From Gammaproteobacteria bacterium (GTDB taxonomy: Bacteria > Pseudomonadota > Gammaproteobacteria > Arenicellales > Arenicellaceae): a DNA stretch of 8,057 nucleotides. Position numbers and translations under genes: made by a program. The stretch lies in assembly GCA_030426005.1 (NCBI GenBank), contig JAUHZM010000135.1:1-8057 (forward strand). Direction: 5' to 3'. Positions 1-6,391 of this stretch are shown one piece after another. Under the pieces are notes generated by a model. The model was not told the origin of the DNA, did no database searches, and saw only the letters and a list, made by a program, of their open reading frames with translations. Position 1 is the stretch's first letter. Each line of letters begins with the position of its first letter.

Positions 1-70
1 AATAACAGCCCGTTAATCACAAAAAGGTAGCCTATCCAAAGATGGGATTCCAGGTTAAAAAAAATCGGCA

Positions 71-1042
71 TCATTCTGCGTAGTAATCCTTATACCAACG
101 AGCAAACTGTGCGAGTCCGTGGTCAATTGAGACATTGGGGCTGTAATCAAAATCACGGACCAAGGCTGTTGTGTCTGCCATGGTTCGTGGTACATCGCCG
201 TCTTGCATCGGCAACATATTAATATTCGGCTCTACCCCTAAATGCTTGGCCAGCGTTTGTATGAAGTCCATCAGCTGCACTGGTTCACCGCGACCAATGT
301 TGTATACCGAGTAGCCTGATGTGTCTTGTTGACTCTCGGTCACTCGTAACACGCCTTCCGTGATGTCGTCGATGTAGGTGAAGTCGCGGATCATATCGCC
401 ATGATTATAAACGGGAATCGCCTCACCTTTTAGCATGCGCGAGGCGAAACGAAACGGGGCCATATCCGGCCTGCCCCACGGGCCATACACAGTGAAAAAA
501 CGGAGCCCAGTACAACGAAACCCGTACAGTTCCACATAGGCGTGCGCCATCAGCTCATTGGCCTTCTTGGTCGCTGCGTATAATGACACCGGGTTATCCA
601 CGCGGTCTGTTTCTTTAAAGGGGAAATTTTTATTCGCGCCATAAACAGAGCTGGATGAAGCATACACCAAGTGCGACACCGCATTATGTCGACAACCTTC
701 CAGAATATTCCCAAAGCCCACTAAGTTCGAATCAATATACGACTCTGGGTTCTCTATGGAATATCGCACCCCGGCCTGGGCAGCCAAGTGCACCACCACA
801 TCAAATTTCTGGTCTGCAAATAGCGCACGCATAGCCGCCCGATCAACGATGTCGGCCTCCAGCATGGAAAATGCATTCGCACGCGCGTGAGAAAGTATAT
901 TGGCGTGTCTCGCCCGCTTCAGCGTAACGTCATAATAGTCATTAAAATTATCAATACCCACCACGGAATGGCCTTGAGTGAGTAACTTCTGGCTTAGATC
1001 AGCGCCAATAAAGCCGGCCGCGCCGGTGACTAGAATGTGCAT
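71..1042 (-). CDS. UDP-glucuronate 4-epimerase-like NAD-dependent sugar epimerase
   Basis: This 323-residue extended short-chain dehydrogenase/reductase probably interconverts UDP-glucuronate and UDP-galacturonate in the cytoplasm, supplying a precursor for capsule, LPS or exopolysaccharide. Seen: a Rossmann motif TGAAGFIG at residues 6-13, the NAD-ribose Asp at 31, and the stretch DNFNDYYD (31-38) followed by LKRAR, which is typical of UDP-glucuronate 4-epimerases. HLAAQAGVRYSIENP (85-99) is also typical. The SSSSVYG segment is at 129-135, the catalytic YxxxK is Y155/K159, and RFFTVYGPWGRPDMA lies at 181-195. The length is normal for the family, and the ATG gives an N-terminus ending exactly at the first beta strand. 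No clear Shine-Dalgarno sequence precedes it. It is transcribed away from mtaD and has no sugar gene beside it in view; two glycosyltransferases lie about 3.7 kb away. The substrate is inferred from family resemblance; UDP-glucose or UDP-GlcNAc 4-epimerase is less likely. Confidence 0.88.
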   Translation of the reverse strand: MHILVTGAAGFIGADLSQKLLTQGHSVVGIDNFNDYYDVTLKRARHANILSHARANAFSMLEADIVDRAAMRALFADQKFDVVVHLAAQAGVRYSIENPESYIDSNLVGFGNILEGCRHNAVSHLVYASSSSVYGANKNFPFKETDRVDNPVSLYAATKKANELMAHAYVELYGFRCTGLRFFTVYGPWGRPDMAPFRFASRMLKGEAIPVYNHGDMIRDFTYIDDITEGVLRVTESQQDTSGYSVYNIGRGEPVQLMDFIQTLAKHLGVEPNINMLPMQDGDVPRTMADTTALVRDFDYSPNVSIDHGLAQFARWYKDYYAE

Positions 1043-1064
1043 TTGGGTAGAAGGCTGAGTTTGG

Positions 1065-1080
1065 TTTGCTGTCCAGCAAA
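1065..1080. promoter_or_regulatory. Perfect palindrome in the divergent intergenic region, possible operator
   Basis: TTTGCTG, a 2-base spacer (TC) and CAGCAAA form a perfect 7-bp inverted repeat. Its inner edge is 22 bp upstream of the epimerase ATG and its outer edge is 97 bp upstream of the mtaD ATG. The position and symmetry would suit a dimeric DNA-binding regulator acting on the epimerase gene. In RNA the loop would be only 2 nt and no U run follows on either strand, so a terminator is unlikely. No regulator is identified; the operator role is inference. Confidence 0.4.
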
Positions 1081-1107
1081 GGGTGAATTACATTAGGCGC
1101 TCAAGTA

Positions 1108-1113
1108 TATAAT
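1108..1113 (+). promoter_or_regulatory. Candidate -10 box (TATAAT) for the mtaD-ubiG-mupP cluster
   Basis: A consensus TATAAT sits in the only AT-rich gap upstream of mtaD and would start transcription near 1120, giving a leader of almost 60 nt. No good -35 hexamer is found at 16-18 bp spacing, and there is no extended-10 TGn. The surrounding 11 bases are nearly symmetric, so the minus strand also reads TATTAT (1114 to 1109), which could serve the divergent epimerase gene. Which strand it serves, if either, cannot be decided from sequence. Confidence 0.35.
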
Positions 1114-1177
1114 ACACAGCGCCACAAATCGCCACGGCTTTAGTTAAGCTATTAATTGAAATAAACCAATCAACACC

Positions 1178-2491
1178 ATGCCTGCAAAATCTATTATTGC
1201 CGCTCGCTGGGTAATCCCGGTTCAGCCGCGCCAGCACGTGCTCGAAAACCATGCATTGGTTATCGAAAATGTTCGAATTGTCGACATACTTCCTACGAGC
1301 GACGCGCGATCCAAATACCCAGACACACCGGTAACAGAACGACCCACACATGCTGTATTACCCGGGTTCATCAACGCGCATACACATGCTGCAATGAGTC
1401 TGTTTCGCGGCATGGCCGACGACGTGCCATTAATGGACTGGCTAAACAATCATATATGGCCAGCGGAAGCAAAATGGGTTGGCCAAGAATTTATGCGTGA
1501 TGGTGTTGAACTTGCGATTGCCGAGATGCTCTTGAGCGGTACTACCTGCTTCAATGACATGTATTTCTTCCCTAATGTCGTAGCCAATATTGCGCAGGAA
1601 ATGGGTATACGCGCGCATGTGGGGCTGATCGTGATGGACTTTCCTACCGCGTGGGCAGATTCGCCCGAGGCTTACTTTGACAAAGGCTTGCATGTGCACG
1701 ATGAAGTGCGTTCGCTGTCTCGGGTCGGTACCACCTTGGCACCCCATGCCCCCTACACTGTGTCGGATGCACCGCTAGAGCAAGTTCGAACCTACGCTGA
1801 CGAGCTAAATATACCGATTCACATGCACGTGCATGAGACCAGCACGGAGGTGTCTGACTCCGTGGCGCAAAGCGGCGTACGGCCACTCGCAAGACTCAAC
1901 CAGCTTGGCCTGTTAAACCCGCGCATGATGGCTGTCCATATGACGCAGCTCACTGACGAAGAAATCACGCTGTGTGCCGAACAAGGTATCTCCGTCGTGC
2001 ATTGTCCTGAGTCCAACCTGAAGCTGGCGAGCGGACAATGTCGGGTTGCCGATCTATTAGCCGCCGGTGCCAACGTCTGCTTGGGCACGGACAGCGCAGC
2101 CAGCAATAATGATCTTGATATGCTGGGCGAAATGCAGACTGCAGCGTTAATGGCCAAGGTCACGGCACAGAACGCGCAAGCACTACCTGCCTGGCAGGCG
2201 CTGGAAATGGCGACCATCAATGGCGCCATCGCATTGAACTGCCAAGATGACATTGGCTCGCTAGAGATCGGCAAATCCGCCGACCTTATTGCCATTGATT
2301 TAGACCACATCTCCACGCAACCCGTGTATGATCCGGTGTCGCAGATTGTCTACAGTGCCTCGCGTGAGCAAATCACCGATGTCTGGGTAGAAGGCATTCA
2401 GCGTGTGAAATACAAGCAGCTCGTGAACGTCGATGTCGACGACCTGCTGCAAACTGCCCGCAGGTGGGGCGAAAGGTTAACTACGTCATGA
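1178..2491 (+). CDS. mtaD: 5'-methylthioadenosine/S-adenosylhomocysteine deaminase (amidohydrolase family)
   Basis: This 437-residue cytoplasmic metal-dependent amidohydrolase probably deaminates 5'-methylthioadenosine to 5'-methylthioinosine; some family members also act on S-adenosylhomocysteine. Seen: the metal-binding pair H68/H70 in NAHTH, and a substrate-loop region rich in Met and Trp at 73-95. H217 and E220 lie in HMHVHET, H254 in MAVHMT and D305 in LGTDSAASNN. These are the residues expected for the metal site and the catalytic Glu/His of this branch. A small beta-sandwich built from the N- and C-termini flanks the TIM barrel. It opens the mtaD-ubiG-mupP cluster, and its TGA overlaps the ubiG ATG by 4 bp, implying translational coupling. 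MTA and SAH are both SAM by-products, which fits a neighbour that uses SAM twice. No obvious Shine-Dalgarno precedes the ATG. Another TRZ/ATZ-type deaminase is possible, but the gene order favours MtaD. Confidence 0.88.
   Translation: MPAKSIIAARWVIPVQPRQHVLENHALVIENVRIVDILPTSDARSKYPDTPVTERPTHAVLPGFINAHTHAAMSLFRGMADDVPLMDWLNNHIWPAEAKWVGQEFMRDGVELAIAEMLLSGTTCFNDMYFFPNVVANIAQEMGIRAHVGLIVMDFPTAWADSPEAYFDKGLHVHDEVRSLSRVGTTLAPHAPYTVSDAPLEQVRTYADELNIPIHMHVHETSTEVSDSVAQSGVRPLARLNQLGLLNPRMMAVHMTQLTDEEITLCAEQGISVVHCPESNLKLASGQCRVADLLAAGANVCLGTDSAASNNDLDMLGEMQTAALMAKVTAQNAQALPAWQALEMATINGAIALNCQDDIGSLEIGKSADLIAIDLDHISTQPVYDPVSQIVYSASREQITDVWVEGIQRVKYKQLVNVDVDDLLQTARRWGERLTTS
2471..2476 (+). promoter_or_regulatory. 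Shine-Dalgarno sequence that sets the ubiG start
   Basis: GAAAGG lies inside the end of mtaD, 11 bases before the ATG at 2488. An in-frame GTG at 2464 would add eight residues (MGRKVNYV) and lies upstream of this site, so the site supports the ATG, which also gives the family-typical N-terminus with NHNVD near residue 10. Confidence 0.55.
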
Positions 2492-3207
2492 CGAAACCAA
2501 ATACGACCAACCACAATGTCGACGACAGCGAAATCCGCAAGTTTGAAGAATTGGCCTCGCGCTGGTGGGACCCACAAAGCGAGTTCGCACCGCTGCATGC
2601 AATCAACCCGTTGCGTACCGAATACATCAATTTGCATTCACCCGTCAACGGTTTACGCGTGCTGGATGTAGGCTGCGGTGGCGGCCTGATCAGCGAAGCC
2701 ATGGCACGCTTTGGGGCCAAAGTAACCGGCATCGATATGGGCGAAGCACCGCTAAACGTTGCCAAGCTGCATTTGCTGGAAAGTGGTGAGGACGTAGAGT
2801 ATTTACAGATCACGACCGAGGAACTAGCGGAACAGCGGCCTGGAGAGTATGACGTGGTCACTTGCCTAGAGATGCTCGAGCATGTACCCGATCCGGCTTC
2901 GGTGGTCGCAGCTTGTGCAAAACTTGTCAAACCGGGTGGCGACGTCTATTTCTCCACCATCAACCGCAACCCAAAGGCCTGGCTATTCGCGATTGTTGGC
3001 GCGGAATACATTCTCAACTTGCTGCCTCGTGGCACCCATGAATATGACAAGCTTATAAAACCATCGGAATTGAGCGACTATGCGCGTGAGTCCGGCCTTG
3101 CTCTCAAAGACATGATCGGCCTGCACTACAACCCGTTGACCAAACACTACAAGCTCGGTCCCGGAGTTGATGTTAACTACATGATTCACACCAAAAAAGA
3201 ACGTTAA
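2488..3207 (+). CDS. ubiG: Ubiquinone biosynthesis O-methyltransferase UbiG
   Basis: This 239-residue class I SAM-dependent methyltransferase carries out both O-methylations of ubiquinone biosynthesis: on 2-polyprenyl-6-hydroxyphenol and on 3-demethylubiquinol. It acts at the inner face of the membrane. Seen: the UbiG signature NHNVD (8-12), FEELASRWWD (19-28) and LHAINPLR (36-43). SAM motif I is LDVGCGGG (59-66), with the acidic residue after strand 2 at D83 in GIDMG. LEMLEHVPDP is at 127-136 and LVKPGGDV at 146-153. The hydrophobic segment at 164-180, followed by RGTHEYDKLIKP, matches the UbiG membrane-associating insertion. GLHYNP and LGPGVDVNY close the protein. The length is almost that of the E. 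coli protein (240). The ATG overlaps the mtaD stop as ATGA; an upstream GTG at 2464 is less likely. mupP follows after 3 bp. Confidence 0.96.
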   Translation: MTKPNTTNHNVDDSEIRKFEELASRWWDPQSEFAPLHAINPLRTEYINLHSPVNGLRVLDVGCGGGLISEAMARFGAKVTGIDMGEAPLNVAKLHLLESGEDVEYLQITTEELAEQRPGEYDVVTCLEMLEHVPDPASVVAACAKLVKPGGDVYFSTINRNPKAWLFAIVGAEYILNLLPRGTHEYDKLIKPSELSDYARESGLALKDMIGLHYNPLTKHYKLGPGVDVNYMIHTKKER

Positions 3208-3210
3208 GCA

Positions 3211-3879
3211 ATGCAGTTAAGAGCCTTACTGCTCGACCTGGACGGCACGCTGGTTGATACCGCGCCCGATATGGTCGGAGCGTTGAACCGCGTGCTCGAA
3301 GCGCACCAGCGACCAGCCTGCGACATAGCCGTGGCGTCAAAACTGGTATCCAATGGGGCACGCGCACTGATCGAGTTTGGGTTCCCTGATGTCAAAAATG
3401 AACAAGATCAGCAGGAACTCATCGAGCAGTTCCTGAGCACCTATCAACAACACGTGTGCATTGACAGCGCCTTGTATGACGGTATGCACGACGTATTGAC
3501 TCACTGCGAATCCAACAGCATTAAATGGGGCGTGATCACCAATAAGCCGCTGCACTTGGCGAAAGACGTAATGACTGGCTTAGGTTTACTGGAACGCTGC
3601 GCCATTTTACTAGGCGGCGACAGTTTACCCGTCAAAAAACCCGACCCGGTACCGATGCTGCATGCCTGCATGCTGCTCAGTGTAGCACCCAGCGAATGTA
3701 TTTATATTGGCGACCATGAGCGCGACATTCAAGCTGGGAACGCCGCAGGTATGGACACAGGCGCCGCGTCCTGGGGATATCTTCAGCACCCGGTGAGACT
3801 GGAAGACTGGAATCCGACCTGCATTTTTTCAACCCCCCATAGCTTATACGACTACATTGCCACACGAAGCAATGCTTGA
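3211..3879 (+). CDS. mupP: N-acetylmuramic acid 6-phosphate phosphatase MupP (HAD family, phosphoglycolate phosphatase-like)
   Basis: This 222-residue HAD-superfamily phosphatase probably dephosphorylates MurNAc-6-phosphate in cytoplasmic cell-wall recycling, feeding MurNAc to AmgK and MurU. Seen: motif I DLDGT (9-13) with nucleophile D9 and acid/base D11, a small helical cap at about 17-85, motif II Thr in VITNK (108-112), motif III K143 in KKPDP, and motif IV GDHERD (167-172). These resemble phosphoglycolate phosphatase (Gph), and the family is often labelled that way. MupP is preferred because the gene sits between ubiG and yciK, as in P. aeruginosa, where MupP was defined. It starts 3 bp after the ubiG stop with no strong Shine-Dalgarno, so translation is probably coupled. 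In Pseudomonas loss of MupP raises AmpC beta-lactamase expression; whether that applies here is unknown. A true Gph role remains the alternative. Confidence 0.83.
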   Translation: MQLRALLLDLDGTLVDTAPDMVGALNRVLEAHQRPACDIAVASKLVSNGARALIEFGFPDVKNEQDQQELIEQFLSTYQQHVCIDSALYDGMHDVLTHCESNSIKWGVITNKPLHLAKDVMTGLGLLERCAILLGGDSLPVKKPDPVPMLHACMLLSVAPSECIYIGDHERDIQAGNAAGMDTGAASWGYLQHPVRLEDWNPTCIFSTPHSLYDYIATRSNA

Positions 3880-3912
3880 TTAGCTTGGGGCCGCACGTTC
3901 GAGTTCGTATAC

Positions 3913-3941
3913 TTGACCCTTACCCGGCCCACCAAAATAAA
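3913..3941 (+). promoter_or_regulatory. Weak candidate internal promoter before yciK
   Basis: TTGACC (3913-3918, five of six matches to the -35 consensus) is followed after exactly 17 bp by AATAAA (3936-3941, four of six matches to -10). It lies in the 80-bp gap between mupP and the preferred yciK ATG and would give a leader of only about 12 nt. A chance match is quite possible. If real, yciK could be expressed apart from the upstream cluster. Confidence 0.22.
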
Positions 3942-3959
3942 GCCACCCGGACTACACCA

Positions 3960-4712
3960 ATGCCAAAGCAAACACAACCAACCGAGTCTCACCATGGTTC
4001 TGCCCTACAGGGTAAAATAATCCTCGTCACCGGCGCAGCCAGCGGGATTGGGCGCAGTGTATCCATGGGATTGGCGGAAGCCGGGGCCACGGCACTCATT
4101 CTGGACAAAAAATCACGGCATCTTGAGACGCTCTCCGACGACATCGTCGATCGTGGTTTTACCCCACCGGTTATTCTGCCGGTTGACCTAATGAGTATTA
4201 CGCCAGAAAGCGCCACAGCACTGGCGCAGGCTATTTACGATGATTTCGGCAAACTCGATGCGCTGTTGCACAATGCCGCTGAGCTCGGCTCACCGAGTCC
4301 GATGGATCAATACGATATGGAATATTGGAATGCAGTGATGCAAACCAATCTGCATGCGCCCTACCTACTGACTCGTGCATTAATGCCTTTGCTGCGGCAG
4401 GAAACAGAGACTCAAATACTCTTCACTTCGGCGGATGTCGGTCGTGCACCACAAGCTTACTGGGGCGCTTATAGCATCGCCTATGCTGGTATTGAGGCAC
4501 AAATGAAAATCTGGGCCGAAGAACTCGAAAATACATCGAACATCAAAATTAATTCCATCGATCCAGGCCCGGTTCGTACGCAATTACGCCGTCGCTCCCA
4601 TCCAGGCGAGGACCAGGCCTCGCTACCAACACCTCAAAGTGTGGTGCCAGCCTATCTGTCTATTCTTGCCGGAGGGCACGCTCATCATGGGCAACAACTC
4701 AAAGCCCAGTAG
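3960..4712 (+). CDS. yciK: YciK-type short-chain dehydrogenase homologue with altered catalytic residues
   Basis: This 250-residue classical SDR fold protein resembles E. coli YciK (252 residues), whose substrate is unknown. Seen, numbered from the ATG: cofactor motif TGAASGIG (24-31), D50-like acidic end of strand 2 in LILDKK, HNAA (104-107) in place of the usual NNAG, structural N130 in MQTNLHAPY, FTSADVGR (155-162), WGAY with Y171, and the PGPVRT loop (202-207). Aligned without gaps to YciK (FTSSSVGR, then WGAYAASK), the catalytic Ser position is A158 and the catalytic Lys position is Y175; Tyr and Asn are kept. The base calls in that stretch read cleanly in frame. It may be inactive as an oxidoreductase or use altered chemistry. 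An upstream in-frame TTG at 3876 overlaps the mupP stop and would add 28 residues; family length and the MPKQ start favour 3960. It converges with the next gene over 5 bp. Confidence 0.82.
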   Translation: MPKQTQPTESHHGSALQGKIILVTGAASGIGRSVSMGLAEAGATALILDKKSRHLETLSDDIVDRGFTPPVILPVDLMSITPESATALAQAIYDDFGKLDALLHNAAELGSPSPMDQYDMEYWNAVMQTNLHAPYLLTRALMPLLRQETETQILFTSADVGRAPQAYWGAYSIAYAGIEAQMKIWAEELENTSNIKINSIDPGPVRTQLRRRSHPGEDQASLPTPQSVVPAYLSILAGGHAHHGQQLKAQ

Positions 4713-4717
4713 CAAGC

Positions 4718-5608
4718 CTATCTTTTCGAACCCAGCAATCTTGCCGCCCGCTGCCATCCCAGCAGCTTGACGAGCTTGATATAAGCACGGTGTTGCAGGG
4801 TTTTGCGCTGATTAATTCGTATCGACATCGTTAGGAAAGCACGAGCTTCGCTGCTCAATTGATGGCGCGCACAAGCAAGACTATAGCGCACCAAGAGCAG
4901 GCTCAGTGCCGCTCGATCAGTTTTACCTTGATCGGGTAGTGATGATAAGAACGCATCAACATGCTCAACCACTCTACCGGCCTGAATCGCGAGCGCTTGC
5001 AGATAGCCTGCTACCGCGGATTGATCGTATAAACGCCGTGAGTGCCACGGTTTCTGTCCATAGCTCGACGTCTCAACTTGCGGCAACGCAGCCACCACAA
5101 TCCCGTGTGTCAGCGCCCGTACCACATACTCCCATGCGGTACTGATGGGTAATTCTAGCCAGGGACCGAGTAAATCCCACCGTCCGCGACGTACTACCCA
5201 ACCTTGAATTGAGACGTCCGGATTCATCAACAGATCTGATCGGTTCAACTCACTACCCGGTGCGGCCACCGCATCACAAGCACTATGTTCATCCAGATAA
5301 CGACACGCGCTTTCAATCTGTAACTCACTAGGCAATGACAGCGAGTCGAGATACATCAGGTAACGACCGCGCGCATTCAATCTACCAGCCTCGAATGCTG
5401 CAGCGCGACTTGGCGTAGAGTTTATCCATCGGACCTGCTTTTGCTGACGCGCCGTAGTATTAAAATCCACCTTCGCACGACTTGAGGAGGTCAATCCAAC
5501 GAGGATGAGCTCACTTTCATCTGGCAGGAAATCCAATAAACTCGATATGCTCTGCGTGTTCGCTGGCACTGCGAACTCAACCGGCGCGACAACAGACAGC
5601 ATTGGCAT
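4718..5608 (-). CDS. Glycosyltransferase-like protein (GT-A/GT2-related) with degenerate DxD motif
   Basis: This 296-residue protein looks like a diverged family-2 glycosyltransferase. Seen: an N-terminal strand LSVVAPVEF (4-12) like the VSVIIPVYN opening of GT2 enzymes, a second strand SELILVGL (32-39), and SRAAAFEAGRLNARGRYLMY (67-86). That last stretch follows the usual spacing of small and glycine residues before the DxD. D88 is kept, but the expected second acidic residue is replaced (LDSLSLP, 87-93). A Trp- and Arg-rich central segment is at 136-160. The C-terminal third (about 190-296) is helical in character, with Ala/Leu-rich stretches and a basic end. No signal peptide or clear membrane span is visible. 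The start is 2 bp after the stop of the upstream glycosyltransferase, so the two are surely co-transcribed; an alternative ATG lies two codons in. It may be a partner or pseudoenzyme of the upstream glycosyltransferase, or may act on an unknown acceptor. The acceptor sugar cannot be named. Confidence 0.62.
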   Translation of the reverse strand: MPMLSVVAPVEFAVPANTQSISSLLDFLPDESELILVGLTSSSRAKVDFNTTARQQKQVRWINSTPSRAAAFEAGRLNARGRYLMYLDSLSLPSELQIESACRYLDEHSACDAVAAPGSELNRSDLLMNPDVSIQGWVVRRGRWDLLGPWLELPISTAWEYVVRALTHGIVVAALPQVETSSYGQKPWHSRRLYDQSAVAGYLQALAIQAGRVVEHVDAFLSSLPDQGKTDRAALSLLLVRYSLACARHQLSSEARAFLTMSIRINQRKTLQHRAYIKLVKLLGWQRAARLLGSKR

Positions 5609-5610
5609 TT

Positions 5611-6372
5611 CTATGCTCGGCGACGCCGAAAAAACTGCGGTATTTTCGCGCTGAACTTGAGGAAGAAGTAGCTGAGTGGAGAGCGCTTAAGGCCGAGTTC
5701 ACGCAGAGCATGGTAAGACTCCCAGTTCCCACGCCACATGGTCTGAAAACTATTATTGGTTACGCCGCCGAGTCGCATCCTCACCCAAAGCGAATCAACA
5801 TAACGACTACGAACTCCGTGGACTTCAAACGCGCGCGCGCAAAACTCCAAATCCGATTGATAACGCAGATCCGTGCGGTACGCACCGACTTTGTCGTAGG
5901 TAGAACGGCGTAAATAAAAGGTGGGATGTGCGGGCATCCAACCGGTGAAGCAAAGTCCAGGTGTGTGTGGTCGCGATTGCCAGTAACGCGTAACCTGTTG
6001 AGTATCATTCGCTTTAACGTACACCAAGTTCGCATGACAAGCGTCATAATCTGGATCACTTAGCGCATCCGCGACCTGTGTTAGCACCGTCTCATCCTGA
6101 AACACATCGTCCGCATTGAGCAAGCCAATCACGTCACCACTCGCCAGCGCGATACCCTTGTTCATGGCATCATAAATCCCGGCATCAGGCTCGGAGATAA
6201 ATTTAGCCGGCTTAACCTCAGCGGATTCAATTTTGTCCACGGTACCATCGGTCGACGCGCCATCGACAACGATGTGCTCAACGTTGGGGTAAGTCTGGCT
6301 AGCAACCGAGTGTAACGCATCGAGAATCGTTCCTTGCGCGTTGTACACCACCGTAATAACGGAAATCTTCAT
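5611..6372 (-). CDS. Family 2 glycosyltransferase (WcaE-like)
   Basis: This 253-residue inverting GT-A glycosyltransferase (GT2, PF00535 type) probably adds a sugar to a lipid-linked or surface glycan at the cytoplasmic face of the inner membrane. Seen: KISVITVVYN (2-11), VVDGAST-DGT (35-44) for nucleotide binding, ISEPDAGIYDAMNKGIALAS (59-78), the DxD-type metal site NADD (86-89), HPTFYLRR (149-156) and SDLEFCAR (173-180), where the acidic catalytic base is expected. The hydrophobic, basic tail FFLKFSAKIPQFFRRRRA (236-253) suits membrane attachment. This pattern matches the single-domain GT2 enzymes common in O-antigen and exopolysaccharide clusters. An in-frame extension of 82 residues upstream runs across the end of rluB in another frame and lacks GT features, so the ATG at 6372 is preferred. 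It lies 19 bp after rluB and 2 bp before a second GT-like gene. Donor and acceptor are unknown. Confidence 0.87.
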   Translation of the reverse strand: MKISVITVVYNAQGTILDALHSVASQTYPNVEHIVVDGASTDGTVDKIESAEVKPAKFISEPDAGIYDAMNKGIALASGDVIGLLNADDVFQDETVLTQVADALSDPDYDACHANLVYVKANDTQQVTRYWQSRPHTPGLCFTGWMPAHPTFYLRRSTYDKVGAYRTDLRYQSDLEFCARAFEVHGVRSRYVDSLWVRMRLGGVTNNSFQTMWRGNWESYHALRELGLKRSPLSYFFLKFSAKIPQFFRRRRA

Positions 6373-6391
6373 CGAAGCGACCGCCCGATAA

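Noticed and set aside
1..70. Possible terminator of the epimerase gene: T8 run on the minus strand at 57-64, and a partly symmetric GGATAGGCTACC followed by TTTTT (37 to 21)
   Set aside because: No stable stem precedes the T8 run. The second element has at most five pairs, a mismatch and almost no loop. Nothing else recognisable was seen in these 70 bases.
1819..2316. 165-codon open frame antisense to mtaD
   Set aside because: It lies wholly opposite a gene with all its catalytic motifs, shows no recognisable domain, and is explained by codon bias on the coding strand.
4749..4772. GCTGC-N7-GCAGC inverted repeat near the convergent junction
   Set aside because: Five-base stem inside coding sequence with no U run after it on either strand; not a credible terminator.
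5830..5840. CGCGCGCGCGC alternating run, possible Z-DNA or repeat
   Set aside because: Only 11 bases, inside coding sequence for a conserved Cys-Ala-Arg-Ala stretch of the glycosyltransferase; no sign of a functional repeat.
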